DNA of 64,000 nucleotides from Marinobacterium mangrovicola (GCF_004339595.1 NZ_SMFU01000008.1:744001-808000); one strand, 5' to 3'; shown: positions 35,067 to 43,735, numbered from the stretch's first letter. The notes: generated by a model not told the origin, from the letters alone. Made by a program: numbers and translations.

Positions 35067-36017
35067 TTAGTCTTCTCCTATGAAGCTTGGTTTTCCCCTT
35101 TTATTTATAATGCCTGAGTACCAGCCTGATAAAGCTATTTTAAATGAATTAATATTTCCTTTTACGAAATAGCGAAAGAATATCAATGACAAAGCCAGAG
35201 GTGACAAGAATATTTTTGCGAATTTATGGTTTAAATCGCTCATCATTAATATTTTATTTCGTTCGTCTAGAAAAATAGATAGCTTTGATCGGCTTTTGGG
35301 GGCGGCTCCTGATCCGGTTGTTGTTCCTTGAATATGGTGAACTATCGAATTTTTAGAAAAACCTATTTTCATACCCTGATTTAACGCTCTTATACACCAT
35401 TCGATCTCCTCGCAATAGAGAAAATAGTCTTCTCTCATTAGGCCGACCGTTTCTACGAATTTTTTACTTATTAGTATTGAAGCACCAGTAATGTAGTTCA
35501 TTTTACTTTCTACTTTTCTTTCATCAATGTGTGTATCGATGCTAAAACCATTACCGATGGAGATGGGTCTTATGCTGTAGATACTCCAATAGCCTCCTAA
35601 GGATTGAATTTTTCCATCAGATTTCAGAAGTACTCCACCTACTGCGTCATAATTACTAACGGTTAGTTTGTATACAAGAGCCTTCAAAGCGTCGGGTTCA
35701 GGTCTCGTATCGGGATTGAGCACCCACCATGCATCAAAACCATTCGCTTCCTTTATGCCCATGTTTACTCCCGCTGCAAAGCCCCCGTTTTGTCCGGCGT
35801 TAACCAGGTGGATCACTTGGGCTCCAGCACTAAAAGCCTTTAAACGCTCTTGCAGAGATACGAAAGAATCATATCCACCGTTTTCAATGATGAAAACTTC
35901 ATAGTTTGTATATGAGGATTCGCTCAGAGATGTTAGGCAGTTTATTATATCATCCGGATTTCTATATCCGACGATGATAATAGCTATAGCTAGTTGATGC
36001 TGGTTATTTAATGTCAT
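35067..36017 (-). CDS. Family 2 glycosyltransferase (rhamnosyltransferase-like)
   Basis: A 316-residue GT-A enzyme: LAIAIIIVGYRNPDDIINCLTSLSESSY, NGGFAAGVNMGIKEANG, and WWVLNPDTRPEPDALKALV (metal site NPDT) are the marks of the WbbL/RfbF-like group that often uses dTDP-rhamnose. YFLYCEEIEWCIRALNQG is the acceptor-side acidic motif. It overlaps the upstream glycosyltransferase gene by 14 bases. C-terminal hydrophobic stretch (ILMMSDLNHKFAKIFLSPLALSLIFF) may attach it to the membrane. Donor specificity is inference from family. Confidence 0.82.
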   Translation of the reverse strand: MTLNNQHQLAIAIIIVGYRNPDDIINCLTSLSESSYTNYEVFIIENGGYDSFVSLQERLKAFSAGAQVIHLVNAGQNGGFAAGVNMGIKEANGFDAWWVLNPDTRPEPDALKALVYKLTVSNYDAVGGVLLKSDGKIQSLGGYWSIYSIRPISIGNGFSIDTHIDERKVESKMNYITGASILISKKFVETVGLMREDYFLYCEEIEWCIRALNQGMKIGFSKNSIVHHIQGTTTGSGAAPKSRSKLSIFLDERNKILMMSDLNHKFAKIFLSPLALSLIFFRYFVKGNINSFKIALSGWYSGIINKRGKPSFIGED

Positions 36018-36918
36018 CTATTATAAGTCTCAGTCCGTCATAAAATCGCCAAAGACGTATTTTATATAGAGTTTGTGTCGCAGATAATTTCGATTCAAGT
36101 TTCACTAAAGATTTGCAGTTGAAAATTTTAGGTGTATGAATGACTGCTGAGATAGGTAATAGTAAAGTTCTTAAAAACCAGCGTAGCTTACCGTTAGGCT
36201 TAGTTAGAATTAATGCATAGGTTTCTCTATTTAATCGGCGCCATTTTATCTTCAATTCATCCCAGTTTTTTCTTGGCGGATGCTCTATGATCGAAAGGCC
36301 AGCGTAGCCTAGGATATAGCCTTTTTGAGTAGCACGATGACACCATTCCTTATCTTCTGATACGCCGGTTTTAAAGCCACCAACTTTTTTAAATAATTCA
36401 CGTTTGCAAAATATACCAGCTGTTACGGTAAAGCCTTCCTCTTCAATATAGCGCTGGTTATTAAATGCAAAGCAAAGCTCAAATGCTTCTGCACCGCTTA
36501 GTGCTCGAGCTTCTGGTGTTGTTACCACGACTTTGCAACCCGCAATGTCGCAATGGTGTAGGCTATCTATTCCTTTATTTAACCAATCCTGATGAGGTAC
36601 ACAGTCGCTGTCTATGAAGGCGAGGGTTGGGGCGGATGCTACCTCTACTCCTCCATTTCTCGCGGGTCCCGCTCCTTTCTGTTTTACGGTTAATACCTTA
36701 TCAACCAGGTGAGCGATTGGGGCAAAACGGGTGTTGAAGTCAGGACTGTCGTTGTCTGCTAGAACTAATTCGTACTCAGACCTTGGTGTATCTAGTTTGT
36801 TAAGCGCTTCAAGGCATTGCCGCAAAGACTCAACGTCGTCGTAATGGGGAATTATGACGCTGACTCTTGGTGAAGTTGATGGACTAATCATCTCTGGATT
36901 CCAGCGCTTCCTGCGCAT
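36004..36918 (-). CDS. Family 2 glycosyltransferase
   Basis: A 304-residue GT-A enzyme starting RVSVIIPHYDDVESLRQCLEALNKLDTPRSEYELVLADN, with the metal site in APTLAFIDSDCVPHQDWL (DSD) and a C-terminal GGFKTGVSEDKEWCHRATQKGY acidic motif. First gene of the minus-strand block and divergent from the exosortase gene 750 bases away. Start at 36918 is supported by an AGG six bases before; an ATG nine codons in (36891) is the alternative. The gene starts only about 140 bases from TGTCGACA palindromes at 37055 and 37106. Confidence 0.82.
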   Translation of the reverse strand: MRRKRWNPEMISPSTSPRVSVIIPHYDDVESLRQCLEALNKLDTPRSEYELVLADNDSPDFNTRFAPIAHLVDKVLTVKQKGAGPARNGGVEVASAPTLAFIDSDCVPHQDWLNKGIDSLHHCDIAGCKVVVTTPEARALSGAEAFELCFAFNNQRYIEEEGFTVTAGIFCKRELFKKVGGFKTGVSEDKEWCHRATQKGYILGYAGLSIIEHPPRKNWDELKIKWRRLNRETYALILTKPNGKLRWFLRTLLLPISAVIHTPKIFNCKSLVKLESKLSATQTLYKIRLWRFYDGLRLIIDDIK

Positions 36919-37055
36919 CGAGTACCTTATATAGCTCTCCTTAGCAAATAGTATACCAATAGGATCTAACTCGCAGTGGGATACGAAACACTGTCACCTT
37001 TTATGCGTTTTTCCCCTGGGAGAGATAGGTATACCGATCCCTTTTGGCAGCGGCT

Positions 37056-37126
37056 GTCGACATACTTAACAGTTCTTAAACGCATCAGCGATCGAATGTT
37101 AATAATGTCGACAGAAATTACATCTG
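37056..37126 (+). promoter_or_regulatory. Pair of candidate PrsR sites
   Basis: GTCGACAGAAATTACATCTG at 37107-37126 shares 16 of 20 bases with the element at 19981. A weaker copy, GTCGACATACTTAACAG, begins at 37056, 51 bases (about five helical turns) upstream. The better copy begins 113 bases before the GG of the sigma-54-like element, against 90 in the first case; the difference of 23 is close to two helical turns. Confidence 0.4.
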
Positions 37127-37218
37127 CGTCAGTATTTTTTATGGATTCCTTCAGCTTTTCACCTGGGTTAATGGATTTTAATTGGCTATCTCATTGTTTT
37201 AAAAGAGAAATATTTGTT

Positions 37219-37235
37219 TGGAGTGTTTTTTGCTT
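37219..37235 (+). promoter_or_regulatory. Sigma-54 (-24/-12) element upstream of the exosortase gene
   Basis: TTTGGAGTGTTTTTTGCTT has GG (37220-37221) and GC (37232-37233) 12 bases apart with perfect TTGG and TTGCTT ends. The predicted start, near 37245, would give a leader of about 420 bases before the exosortase gene, unusually long. Confidence 0.5.
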
Positions 37236-37668
37236 GGCCTGCAGCCTGTGAGGCCACAGGGAATGAGCGACAGGTTCATTACCTTATTCGCACAATCTCC
37301 AATCTCGGTAGTGGACGTGGCGGGTTTTATTAAATGTTTAATTGGTGCATTTTAACATTTTGTTTTTTTGGGTAGTTAGTTACGGTAAATCAGATAATTT
37401 ATCTGGATCTGTAGTTAGCAAACCATAAAGGGCTTCTTGCTAAACGATAGCAATAAGTCACATAAACTAAAATTATTCTTGATTTTAATATGGAAAGATT
37501 TATCCATTTAATAGTTGCAATTAAATAGCCTTTAGCGCTCTATTTTTATCGCCCGTTCACTTTAGGATGACGGAGAATAATTTTATTAATAGCGAAAGTA
37601 TTATTATCATATGATGTTTATATCATACTAGTCGAAGTTTTTTATTTAAATGTATTTAAGTAGATTTT

Positions 37669-39255
37669 ATGGAGCCTAGGGTGCAAATTAATTATTCATA
37701 TAAATCAGCAAGACTAGATGATGAGAGTTATTTTATAAAATGTGCTTCATTGCTATTGTTATCTGTTTTACTTGTTTATTCTGAAGCGATTTATGGACTT
37801 ATTATTCAGTGGTGGACGAGTGAAGAGTATGGCCACGGATTATTTATGCCTTTTGTGGCCGCTTATATTGTTTGGCAAAAACGTGATCAAATCTCGGAAC
37901 AGCCGTTAAGTTCGAACCTGACAGGGATACCAATCTTGGCATTCTCTCTATTTTTACTGGTTGGGAGTACGTTAGCGGATATAGCTTCGGTCAAAAGTTA
38001 CGCTTTTTGTATCGCATTAATAGGAGTCTCGCTGCTATTGGGAGGCCTACGTCTTTTAAGGTTTACAATATTGCCTATTATATTGTTAGGTTTAGTCGTA
38101 CCGCTACCTTATCTTTTGATTTCATCCTTAACCTCCGGGTTACAGCTTATCTCTTCTGAACTTGGTACCTGGTTTATTCGTAGTTTCGGGATACCCGTTT
38201 TTCTAGAGGGTAATATTATCGATATGGGTACTTATAAGTTACAGGTTGTCGAAGCCTGTAGTGGTCTTCGTTACCTGTATCCATTGCTTAGTATCGCTTT
38301 GATTGTTAGCTATTTTATGCGTACGGGTTTGATATTCAAGGTACTTTTAATAGCGAGTGTAGTTCCCGTCACGATTTTTATGAATAGCCTTCGGATTGCA
38401 GTTACAGGCGTTTTGGTCAACGCCTACGGGAACGAAGTCGCTGACGGATTTTTACACGACTTCGAAGGTTGGGTCGTTTTTATGGCGGCGTTAGCTTTAT
38501 TGCTATTTGAAGTATATATATATAAAGTGTTCTTTCGTAGAAAGGAGCGATTCGCAGAGCTTTTTGACCTATTATCTACTAGCGCCAGCACCAATAAATT
38601 AACGTCAAATATATCAAGCTACAGAATTTTAGTGTCCGAATCATTGATTCTGCTCACGGCAGTTTTGTTGGTTTATATTTATATGGCGGATTCGCAGATT
38701 CCACCAGAAAGAGAGCTTTTCAATCAGTTCCCTATGAGAATAGATGGTAAAAATGTTGAGCTTACTTTATTAGAGCCTGACGTCCTAGATATTTTGCGCC
38801 CAGATGATTATTTTCTTGGGACTTACGGGCGATCTCGAGCGGATCAAGTTAGTCTATATATGGTTTATTATTCACAACAGCATGACGGAAGCGCGTTACA
38901 TTCTCCACGCGTCTGTATTCCGGGGGGAGGCTGGATTATTGAAGATGAACAGATCATTTCTTTTAATCTCCAGAAAAAATTTGATTATTTGGAAGTAAAC
39001 CGCGCAGTCATTCGTAGGGGCGAATTGACGCAAATAGTTTATTATTGGATTGATCAACGTGGGGTACAGTTCACAAACGAATATTTGGCACGGGCATCGT
39101 TATTAAAAAGTTCGGTTATGGAAGGCCGAACTGATGGCGCGTTAATTCGAGTTAACGTATTGGTTGAAAACGATGACTTCAACAGGGCAGACAAAGAACT
39201 TCAGGATTTTGTTCGGGATATGTCAGTTTTCCTTCCGGATTATATACCAAGTTGA
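37669..39255 (+). CDS. Exosortase with fused EpsI domain (XrtD-type)
   Basis: A 528-residue membrane transpeptidase. Residues 1-290 contain about eight helices and the catalytic set of exosortases: C197 in VEACSGLRYLYP, R242 in NSLRIAVTGVLVNAYG and H263 in FLHDFEGWVVF. After a linker and a further helix (about 313-332), residues 340-520 form an EpsI (DUF3485) domain with HSPRVCIPGGGW. This fusion is the layout I know for exosortase D, paired with VPLPA-type tails; the VPIPA protein at 20194 fits. It cuts sorting signals on the outer face of the inner membrane. Start may be ATG 37669 or GTG 37681, the latter with GGAG six bases before. prsT follows 34 bases later. Confidence 0.85.
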   Translation: MEPRVQINYSYKSARLDDESYFIKCASLLLLSVLLVYSEAIYGLIIQWWTSEEYGHGLFMPFVAAYIVWQKRDQISEQPLSSNLTGIPILAFSLFLLVGSTLADIASVKSYAFCIALIGVSLLLGGLRLLRFTILPIILLGLVVPLPYLLISSLTSGLQLISSELGTWFIRSFGIPVFLEGNIIDMGTYKLQVVEACSGLRYLYPLLSIALIVSYFMRTGLIFKVLLIASVVPVTIFMNSLRIAVTGVLVNAYGNEVADGFLHDFEGWVVFMAALALLLFEVYIYKVFFRRKERFAELFDLLSTSASTNKLTSNISSYRILVSESLILLTAVLLVYIYMADSQIPPERELFNQFPMRIDGKNVELTLLEPDVLDILRPDDYFLGTYGRSRADQVSLYMVYYSQQHDGSALHSPRVCIPGGGWIIEDEQIISFNLQKKFDYLEVNRAVIRRGELTQIVYYWIDQRGVQFTNEYLARASLLKSSVMEGRTDGALIRVNVLVENDDFNRADKELQDFVRDMSVFLPDYIPS

Positions 39256-39289
39256 TAATCGGGTTAAATGTTTAAAAAGGGATTATTAA

Positions 39290-41671
39290 ATGTTCGTTAA
39301 ATCAATAAAAATACTCGTATTATCAAGTAGTATTTTGCTTTTCGGCTGTTCGTCACCAGAAGAAAAGGTTGAAACATATATCGATTCAGCTAAATCCTAT
39401 CTTGAGATAGGTGATTATGAAAAGGCACATATTGAATTCAGTAATGCGTTGCAAATAAATCCTGACCATGTAGAAGGTCTCTATCTCGTTACTAAAGTGT
39501 TCGAACACGATCAGGAATGGCCGAAGGTGTATCGGTATCTTCAGCGTGTGCTTGAGCTCCAGCCAAATCATATCGATGCGCTTTTGGACATAGGGCAGTT
39601 GGAGTTAAGTGCACAGCAACTTGATGTTGCGTTATCACGCAGCGCTTCGTTACTCAAACTCGCGCCCGAGTCTGCCGAGGTTCACGCCTTTCGCGCTTTA
39701 GTCTTGTTACGTTTGAGTGAGCCGTCCCGTGCGGTTGAAGAGGCTGAAGTTGCGCTACGTCTGGACCCAGATAATGTTGAAGCAAAGCTAGCCTTGGTAT
39801 CTGAGCGTCTGCAAGCACAAGATCCAGATAGCGCGTTGTTACTCCTGAAGGATGTTGGAGAAGGATCGCTTAAGGTGGTAGCGGCTTTGCGTCTACAAGC
39901 TTATCAACAAAAGCAGGATGTAGACGGGATCCGGTCTGTATATCAGGGGCTTATCGATGATTACCCTCATGAAGATGGCTACTATTTCGCGCTGACCAGC
40001 TCCTACGTTACGACTGAGGAATACGACTCAGCCGTAGATACTTTGGCGAAGCTTTTAGGCTCTGAGCCCGATAACTTAAAAGCACAACTGGGTCTGATCG
40101 ATCTTTACCGCAAGTTTTACGGTATAGAAAAAGCTGAAAACGAGGCAAAGAGTGCAATAGAGCGTAATCCCAAAAATGCTGAGCTTAAGTTTTATTTCGC
40201 CAGTATGCTCGCGGGTAACGGGCAAACTGATAGCGCTAGGGACTATCTGGTTGATATTGCAGAAGCTGAAGTAGAAAGTGACGTCCGCGCTCGTTCGTTC
40301 AATATGCTCGCTGCATTATCATACAGAGATGGCAAGCTTGAAGAAGGGGATGGCTTTCTACAGAAATCGTTAGAGGCTCAGCCGAAAAACGAGCAGGGTA
40401 CTGCTCTGCAGGCGCAGCGTATGTTACAGAATGGTGATACTCAGGATGCTGTTTTATTGCTTAGGTCCATATTGCCGGAGTATCCCGACTCTCCCAAGAT
40501 CCTTACACTCTTAGCTCAAGCACACCAGGCTGCTGGCCGTCGTGAGCTGGCGGCTGATCAATATGCAAAAGCACTTTCAGTGGCCCCAACAAACGCCGGT
40601 GTCATCGTTCCTTACCTGAAGCTGTTATTGGCTCAGAATAGTCTTCAGCGCGCTAACGCGGTGGTTGATGGGACATTGCAGACTCCGGCCGCCCACAACC
40701 AGGAGTTTTTGGTGCTTGCTGCTCAAGTTAAGTTGAACTCTCAGCAATGGGATGAGGCTCAGCATATCGCTGACAGGCTTTCCGGGCTCGAGCAAACCAG
40801 CTCGATAGCATCTGAAATAAAAGGCGCGGCATTCATGGGTCAGCAGGAGTATGACCAGAGTATTGCGGCTTTCAAAGAGTCCTTTGATCAAGCGGCTGAC
40901 AACACAAGACCAATGGTTGCTATGGTACGGGCGTACGTTTCTATGGGGGAACCAGCACGTGCAAAAACGTTTATTGACTCCGTGCTTGCTGTCAGCCCTG
41001 ACAACATCGCGGCGCTGATGCTAAGGGCAGAGCTTTACCGCTTTGAACAGGACGTTAGTTCAGCCGCTGATACTTACCGGTTTATCATTTCCAAGCAACC
41101 AGAGGCACTTACCGCGTACCGGGCGTTAGCCCGGCTGCTGCTTCAGCAGGAAAAACCGGCTGAAGCACTGGATGTACTAGCAGCTGGTATTACTGCGGTA
41201 CCGGGCCGCGCCCTCTCTCTAAAACTGATGGGGGCCAATATTTACGAACAGCTGGGCCGCACAGCAGAAGCGATAGATGTCTATGAAAGTGTTTTAAGGG
41301 ACGATGAGAGTATCGATATAGCAGCGAACAATTTGGCTGTTATCTACACAGACCGGGAAGGATTCGTTGATCTTGAAAAGGCGAAAGCGTTGTCAGAGCG
41401 CTTCCGACAGTCCGAGATCCCATATTTTCAGGATACTGTTGGTTGGGTTAACCTGAAGTTGGGGAATTTGAACGATGCTCTCTATTTCCACGAGAACGCG
41501 GTGGAATCGATGCCCGAGTTCGGAGAGTTTCGGTATCACCTCGGCATGGCCTACAAAGCCTCTGGTGACTTGGATAAGGCAAGGTTTGAACTGGAGAAGT
41601 CGATCAGTCTTAGCGAGGCTTCCTCGCCAGCTTGGTTGAGCGATGCTCAATCTCAGCTCAGTACGCTCTGA
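39290..41671 (+). CDS. prsT: TPR-repeat lipoprotein PrsT
   Basis: A 793-residue protein with a lipoprotein signal (lipobox LLFGC, Cys about 20) and tetratricopeptide repeats almost to the end, for example SAKSYLEIGDYEKAHIEFSNALQINPDH, SEPSRAVEEAEVALRLDPDNVEA and LGNLNDALYFHENAVESMPE. PrsT is a marker of exosortase/EPS loci; by analogy with EPS secretion scaffolds it may hold the assembly and export machinery together in the periplasm. Composition rises towards the backbone along this gene. It is shorter than the roughly 900 residues I recall as typical. It ends 20 bases before the ATPase gene. Confidence 0.85.
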   Translation: MFVKSIKILVLSSSILLFGCSSPEEKVETYIDSAKSYLEIGDYEKAHIEFSNALQINPDHVEGLYLVTKVFEHDQEWPKVYRYLQRVLELQPNHIDALLDIGQLELSAQQLDVALSRSASLLKLAPESAEVHAFRALVLLRLSEPSRAVEEAEVALRLDPDNVEAKLALVSERLQAQDPDSALLLLKDVGEGSLKVVAALRLQAYQQKQDVDGIRSVYQGLIDDYPHEDGYYFALTSSYVTTEEYDSAVDTLAKLLGSEPDNLKAQLGLIDLYRKFYGIEKAENEAKSAIERNPKNAELKFYFASMLAGNGQTDSARDYLVDIAEAEVESDVRARSFNMLAALSYRDGKLEEGDGFLQKSLEAQPKNEQGTALQAQRMLQNGDTQDAVLLLRSILPEYPDSPKILTLLAQAHQAAGRRELAADQYAKALSVAPTNAGVIVPYLKLLLAQNSLQRANAVVDGTLQTPAAHNQEFLVLAAQVKLNSQQWDEAQHIADRLSGLEQTSSIASEIKGAAFMGQQEYDQSIAAFKESFDQAADNTRPMVAMVRAYVSMGEPARAKTFIDSVLAVSPDNIAALMLRAELYRFEQDVSSAADTYRFIISKQPEALTAYRALARLLLQQEKPAEALDVLAAGITAVPGRALSLKLMGANIYEQLGRTAEAIDVYESVLRDDESIDIAANNLAVIYTDREGFVDLEKAKALSERFRQSEIPYFQDTVGWVNLKLGNLNDALYFHENAVESMPEFGEFRYHLGMAYKASGDLDKARFELEKSISLSEASSPAWLSDAQSQLSTL

Positions 41672-41691
41672 TAAGGTTAAAGGAGTTTTCC

Positions 41692-42588
41692 TTGTACGAA
41701 GCATTTTATGGGTTTAAGGATAAGCCTTTCTCGCTGCAGACAGATCCCGCCCATCTTTATCTGGGAGAAGTACACGCAGCTGCGTATGCAATGTTGCAAT
41801 ACGGGTTGATTAATAAAGCCGGTTTTACGGTGATTACTGGTGAAATCGGGAGCGGTAAAACAACTCTGCTAGCTAAGCTGGTTGATGAGATTGAATCGTC
41901 GAAAAGAGTGGGGTACCTGTACCACACTCACGCTGGCCTGGGGCAGCTGTTGCCCTGGGTTTTGTACGCGTTTGGTCAGGATTATTCCTCTGATAACCAA
42001 ATCGAACTCTATGACCGGTTTGTGAGATTTCTTCACGAAGAGAAAAAGCAGGGGCGGCAAGTGATTCTGATTGTCGACGAGGCGCAGAATCTAACGCTCC
42101 CTTTGCTTGAAGAACTGAGAACTCTGTCAAATGTTAACTTTGGTGCCGATCAGCTCATTCAGTTGATTCTTGTTGGACAGCCCGAACTACGGGACAAGCT
42201 CAAGCATCCGAGCCTAAAGCAGTTCGTTCAGCGGATAGCGGTTGATTACCATGTACCCGCACTGGATGCCGAAGAAACCAAGTCATATGTGAATCACCGG
42301 CTAACAAGCAGTGGCCGCACCAAGCCTTTGTTTACTTCTAAAGCCTACGCGTATATTCATCGCTTGAGCGGGGGAGTTCCGCGAATTGTGAACGTGATCT
42401 GCGATACGGTTTTGTCGTTTGGCTTTGCGGATGAGATCGAGTTGATTGATGGAAAATACATCGTTTCGGTGATTAAAAGCCGGGCTGCGGGAGGGCTGCT
42501 GGCGTTGGGGTATGAGCCTGAGCGTCGGGGACAGGCAAAAAGTCACCTGTTAAATGCCTCCTCTCTAGAGGAAGCTTCGAGCGTTTAA
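41692..42588 (+). CDS. ExeA/GspA-like AAA ATPase of the EPS system
   Basis: A 298-residue protein starting MYEAFYGFKDKPFSLQTDPAHLYLG, the signature of ExeA-type ATPases, with Walker A TGEIGSGKTTLLAKL and Walker B VILIVDEAQNLTLPLLEELR, sensor LILVGQPELRDKL and GGVPRIVNVICD. Such an ATPase accompanies PrsT and XrtA/XrtD in many EPS loci; its task is unknown but may be assembly of the export apparatus. The TTG at 41692 is chosen because AAAGGAG lies six bases before it and the family N-terminus begins there; a longer frame from 41632 overlaps prsT. No C-terminal membrane or peptidoglycan-binding domain is present. Confidence 0.85.
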   Translation: MYEAFYGFKDKPFSLQTDPAHLYLGEVHAAAYAMLQYGLINKAGFTVITGEIGSGKTTLLAKLVDEIESSKRVGYLYHTHAGLGQLLPWVLYAFGQDYSSDNQIELYDRFVRFLHEEKKQGRQVILIVDEAQNLTLPLLEELRTLSNVNFGADQLIQLILVGQPELRDKLKHPSLKQFVQRIAVDYHVPALDAEETKSYVNHRLTSSGRTKPLFTSKAYAYIHRLSGGVPRIVNVICDTVLSFGFADEIELIDGKYIVSVIKSRAAGGLLALGYEPERRGQAKSHLLNASSLEEASSV

Positions 42589-42596
42589 AGCTGGTC

Positions 42597-42782
42597 ATGC
42601 TTTCGCGTTTTCTTTTGTCTAGTCGGCACCTGGTGCCACTTTCAGCTACTAAAAGAGTGGCTTGGTTCGGTGAACTTGAACTGTTATCAGGTATTGCCCG
42701 GTTGGGGCGCGAAAGTGGCCCAAACGGCTTTAGCATGATGAGCTATCTCGCCTCGGAATCTGGATTAGAGCAAGTCTTATGA
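42597..42782 (+). CDS. Possible small protein between the ATPase and Alg14-like genes
   Basis: A 61-codon frame with no family I recognise. It fills the gap between the ATPase and the next gene, begins eight bases after the ATPase stop, and its stop codon overlaps the next start in ATGA, as in genuine translational coupling. Residues 20-61 (RVAWFGELELLSGIARLGRES, MMSYLASESGLEQVL) look like ordinary soluble protein. No ribosome binding site is clear. Confidence 0.3.
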   Translation: MLSRFLLSSRHLVPLSATKRVAWFGELELLSGIARLGRESGPNGFSMMSYLASESGLEQVL

Positions 42783-43222
42783 AAGTACTCCTCATCTCCT
42801 CCTCTGGTGGGCACTGGGTTCAAATGTCCAGGGTAAAACCCGCTTTTGCCGGGGCAGAAATGATTTTTGCCTCTACTGAAAAACACTACGGACAGCACAA
42901 CCCAGACCACCCATTCTTTTATATCCCGGATGCATCGCGTTCAAGTCCGTTCCGATTGGCTGTTCAGGGGGGCGCAGTGCTTTGGCTTATTCTTCGACAA
43001 CGTCCAGATTGTATAGTGACTACGGGGGCGACTGCGGGCCTTTGGGCGTTAGTGTTTGGGAAGAAGCTGGGCGCTAAAACGATCTGGCTAGATAGTATTG
43101 CTAACTCATTGGAACTCTCTCTCTGTGGTAAAAAAGCACAAAAGTACGCGGATCTGTACCTGACACAGTGGGAGCATCTAGCCACTGATCGCGGGCCCGA
43201 ATATGCCGGGGCTGTCATATGA
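42779..43222 (+). CDS. Alg14/PssD-like glycosyltransferase subunit
   Basis: A 147-residue protein starting MKVLLISSSGGHWVQMSRVKPAF, with IVTTGATAGLWALVFGKKLGAKTIWLDSIANS, the features of Alg14/EpsF-type subunits: a Rossmann half that recruits the catalytic partner to the membrane (hydrophobic FRLAVQGGAVLWLIL, about 59-73). The partner, Alg13/PssE-like, is encoded next with a 4-base overlap. Together they make one GT-B transferase split into two chains, adding a sugar (a glucuronosyl or N-acetylglucosaminyl group in known cases). Confidence 0.85.
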   Translation: MKVLLISSSGGHWVQMSRVKPAFAGAEMIFASTEKHYGQHNPDHPFFYIPDASRSSPFRLAVQGGAVLWLILRQRPDCIVTTGATAGLWALVFGKKLGAKTIWLDSIANSLELSLCGKKAQKYADLYLTQWEHLATDRGPEYAGAVI

Positions 43223-43734
43223 TTTTTGTTACGGTCGGTACTCAGCTGCCCTATGAAAGGTTGATTAAGGCGATGGATGAATGGGCCGCGCAGAACCCTC
43301 ATCACCAGGTATTCGCTCAAATCGGAGATACCCAGTATTCGCCCAAGCATATGGAAACGACACGGTTGATATCGCCGCAGGACTATCAATTAAAACTTGC
43401 TGAAGCTAGGGTGATAGTGGGCCACGTTGGTATGGGGACGATCATTTCAGGAGTCGAGCATAAAAAACCTTTGGTGTTGATGCCGCGTCGCTTCGATCTC
43501 GGTGAACATCGAAATGATCACCAACGAGGCTCTGCACAGATGTTTGGCAAGCTCGCTGGTATATCTATCGTAGAAAATTCTGAGCAGCTGAAAATCGCAT
43601 TAGAAGCGCGGTTATCAGCGCCTGCAGAGGGCTATAGCGATCAGCTTAAAGTGTCAGGTCAATTGATCGAGCGAATTTCAGGCTTTGTATCAGAACACTT
43701 TGAACTGAGCACATCACGCCGTAAAGAACCGTGA
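43219..43734 (+). CDS. Alg13/PssE-like glycosyltransferase catalytic subunit
   Basis: A 171-residue GT28 C-terminal domain: MIFVTVGTQLPYERLIKAMDEWA opens it; ARVIVGHVGMGTIISGVEHKKPLVLMPRRFDLGEHRNDHQ is the donor-binding block, as in Alg13, PssE and the C-terminal half of MurG. It overlaps the Alg14-like gene by ATGA and should act only in complex with it. Last gene of the EPS island; a weak hairpin follows and the next gene faces it. Confidence 0.87.
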   Translation: MIFVTVGTQLPYERLIKAMDEWAAQNPHHQVFAQIGDTQYSPKHMETTRLISPQDYQLKLAEARVIVGHVGMGTIISGVEHKKPLVLMPRRFDLGEHRNDHQRGSAQMFGKLAGISIVENSEQLKIALEARLSAPAEGYSDQLKVSGQLIERISGFVSEHFELSTSRRKEP

Positions 43735-43735
43735 T

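Larger units (their letters stand above)
36919..37668. other. Long divergent control region before the exosortase gene
   Basis: 750 bases between divergent genes. It holds two TGTCGACA palindromes 51 bases apart (37055-37062, 37106-37113), the 20-bp candidate activator site at 37107, a sigma-54-like element at 37219 and, just after it, a hairpin (GGCCT/AGGCC, 37236-37254). The 91-codon frame at 36976-37251 covers these elements and is untypical protein, so I reject it. A 30-codon frame starts at ATG 37264 but is unsupported. From 37260 on the DNA is AT-rich leader. Confidence 0.5.

Noticed and set aside
36976-37251. 91-codon open frame before the exosortase gene
   Set aside because: It covers the sigma-54-like element and both candidate activator sites, has no recognisable domain and no good ribosome binding site.
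39290-41671. PrsT repeats as DNA-level tandem repeats
   Set aside because: The TPR units are diverged protein repeats; no recent DNA duplication is visible.
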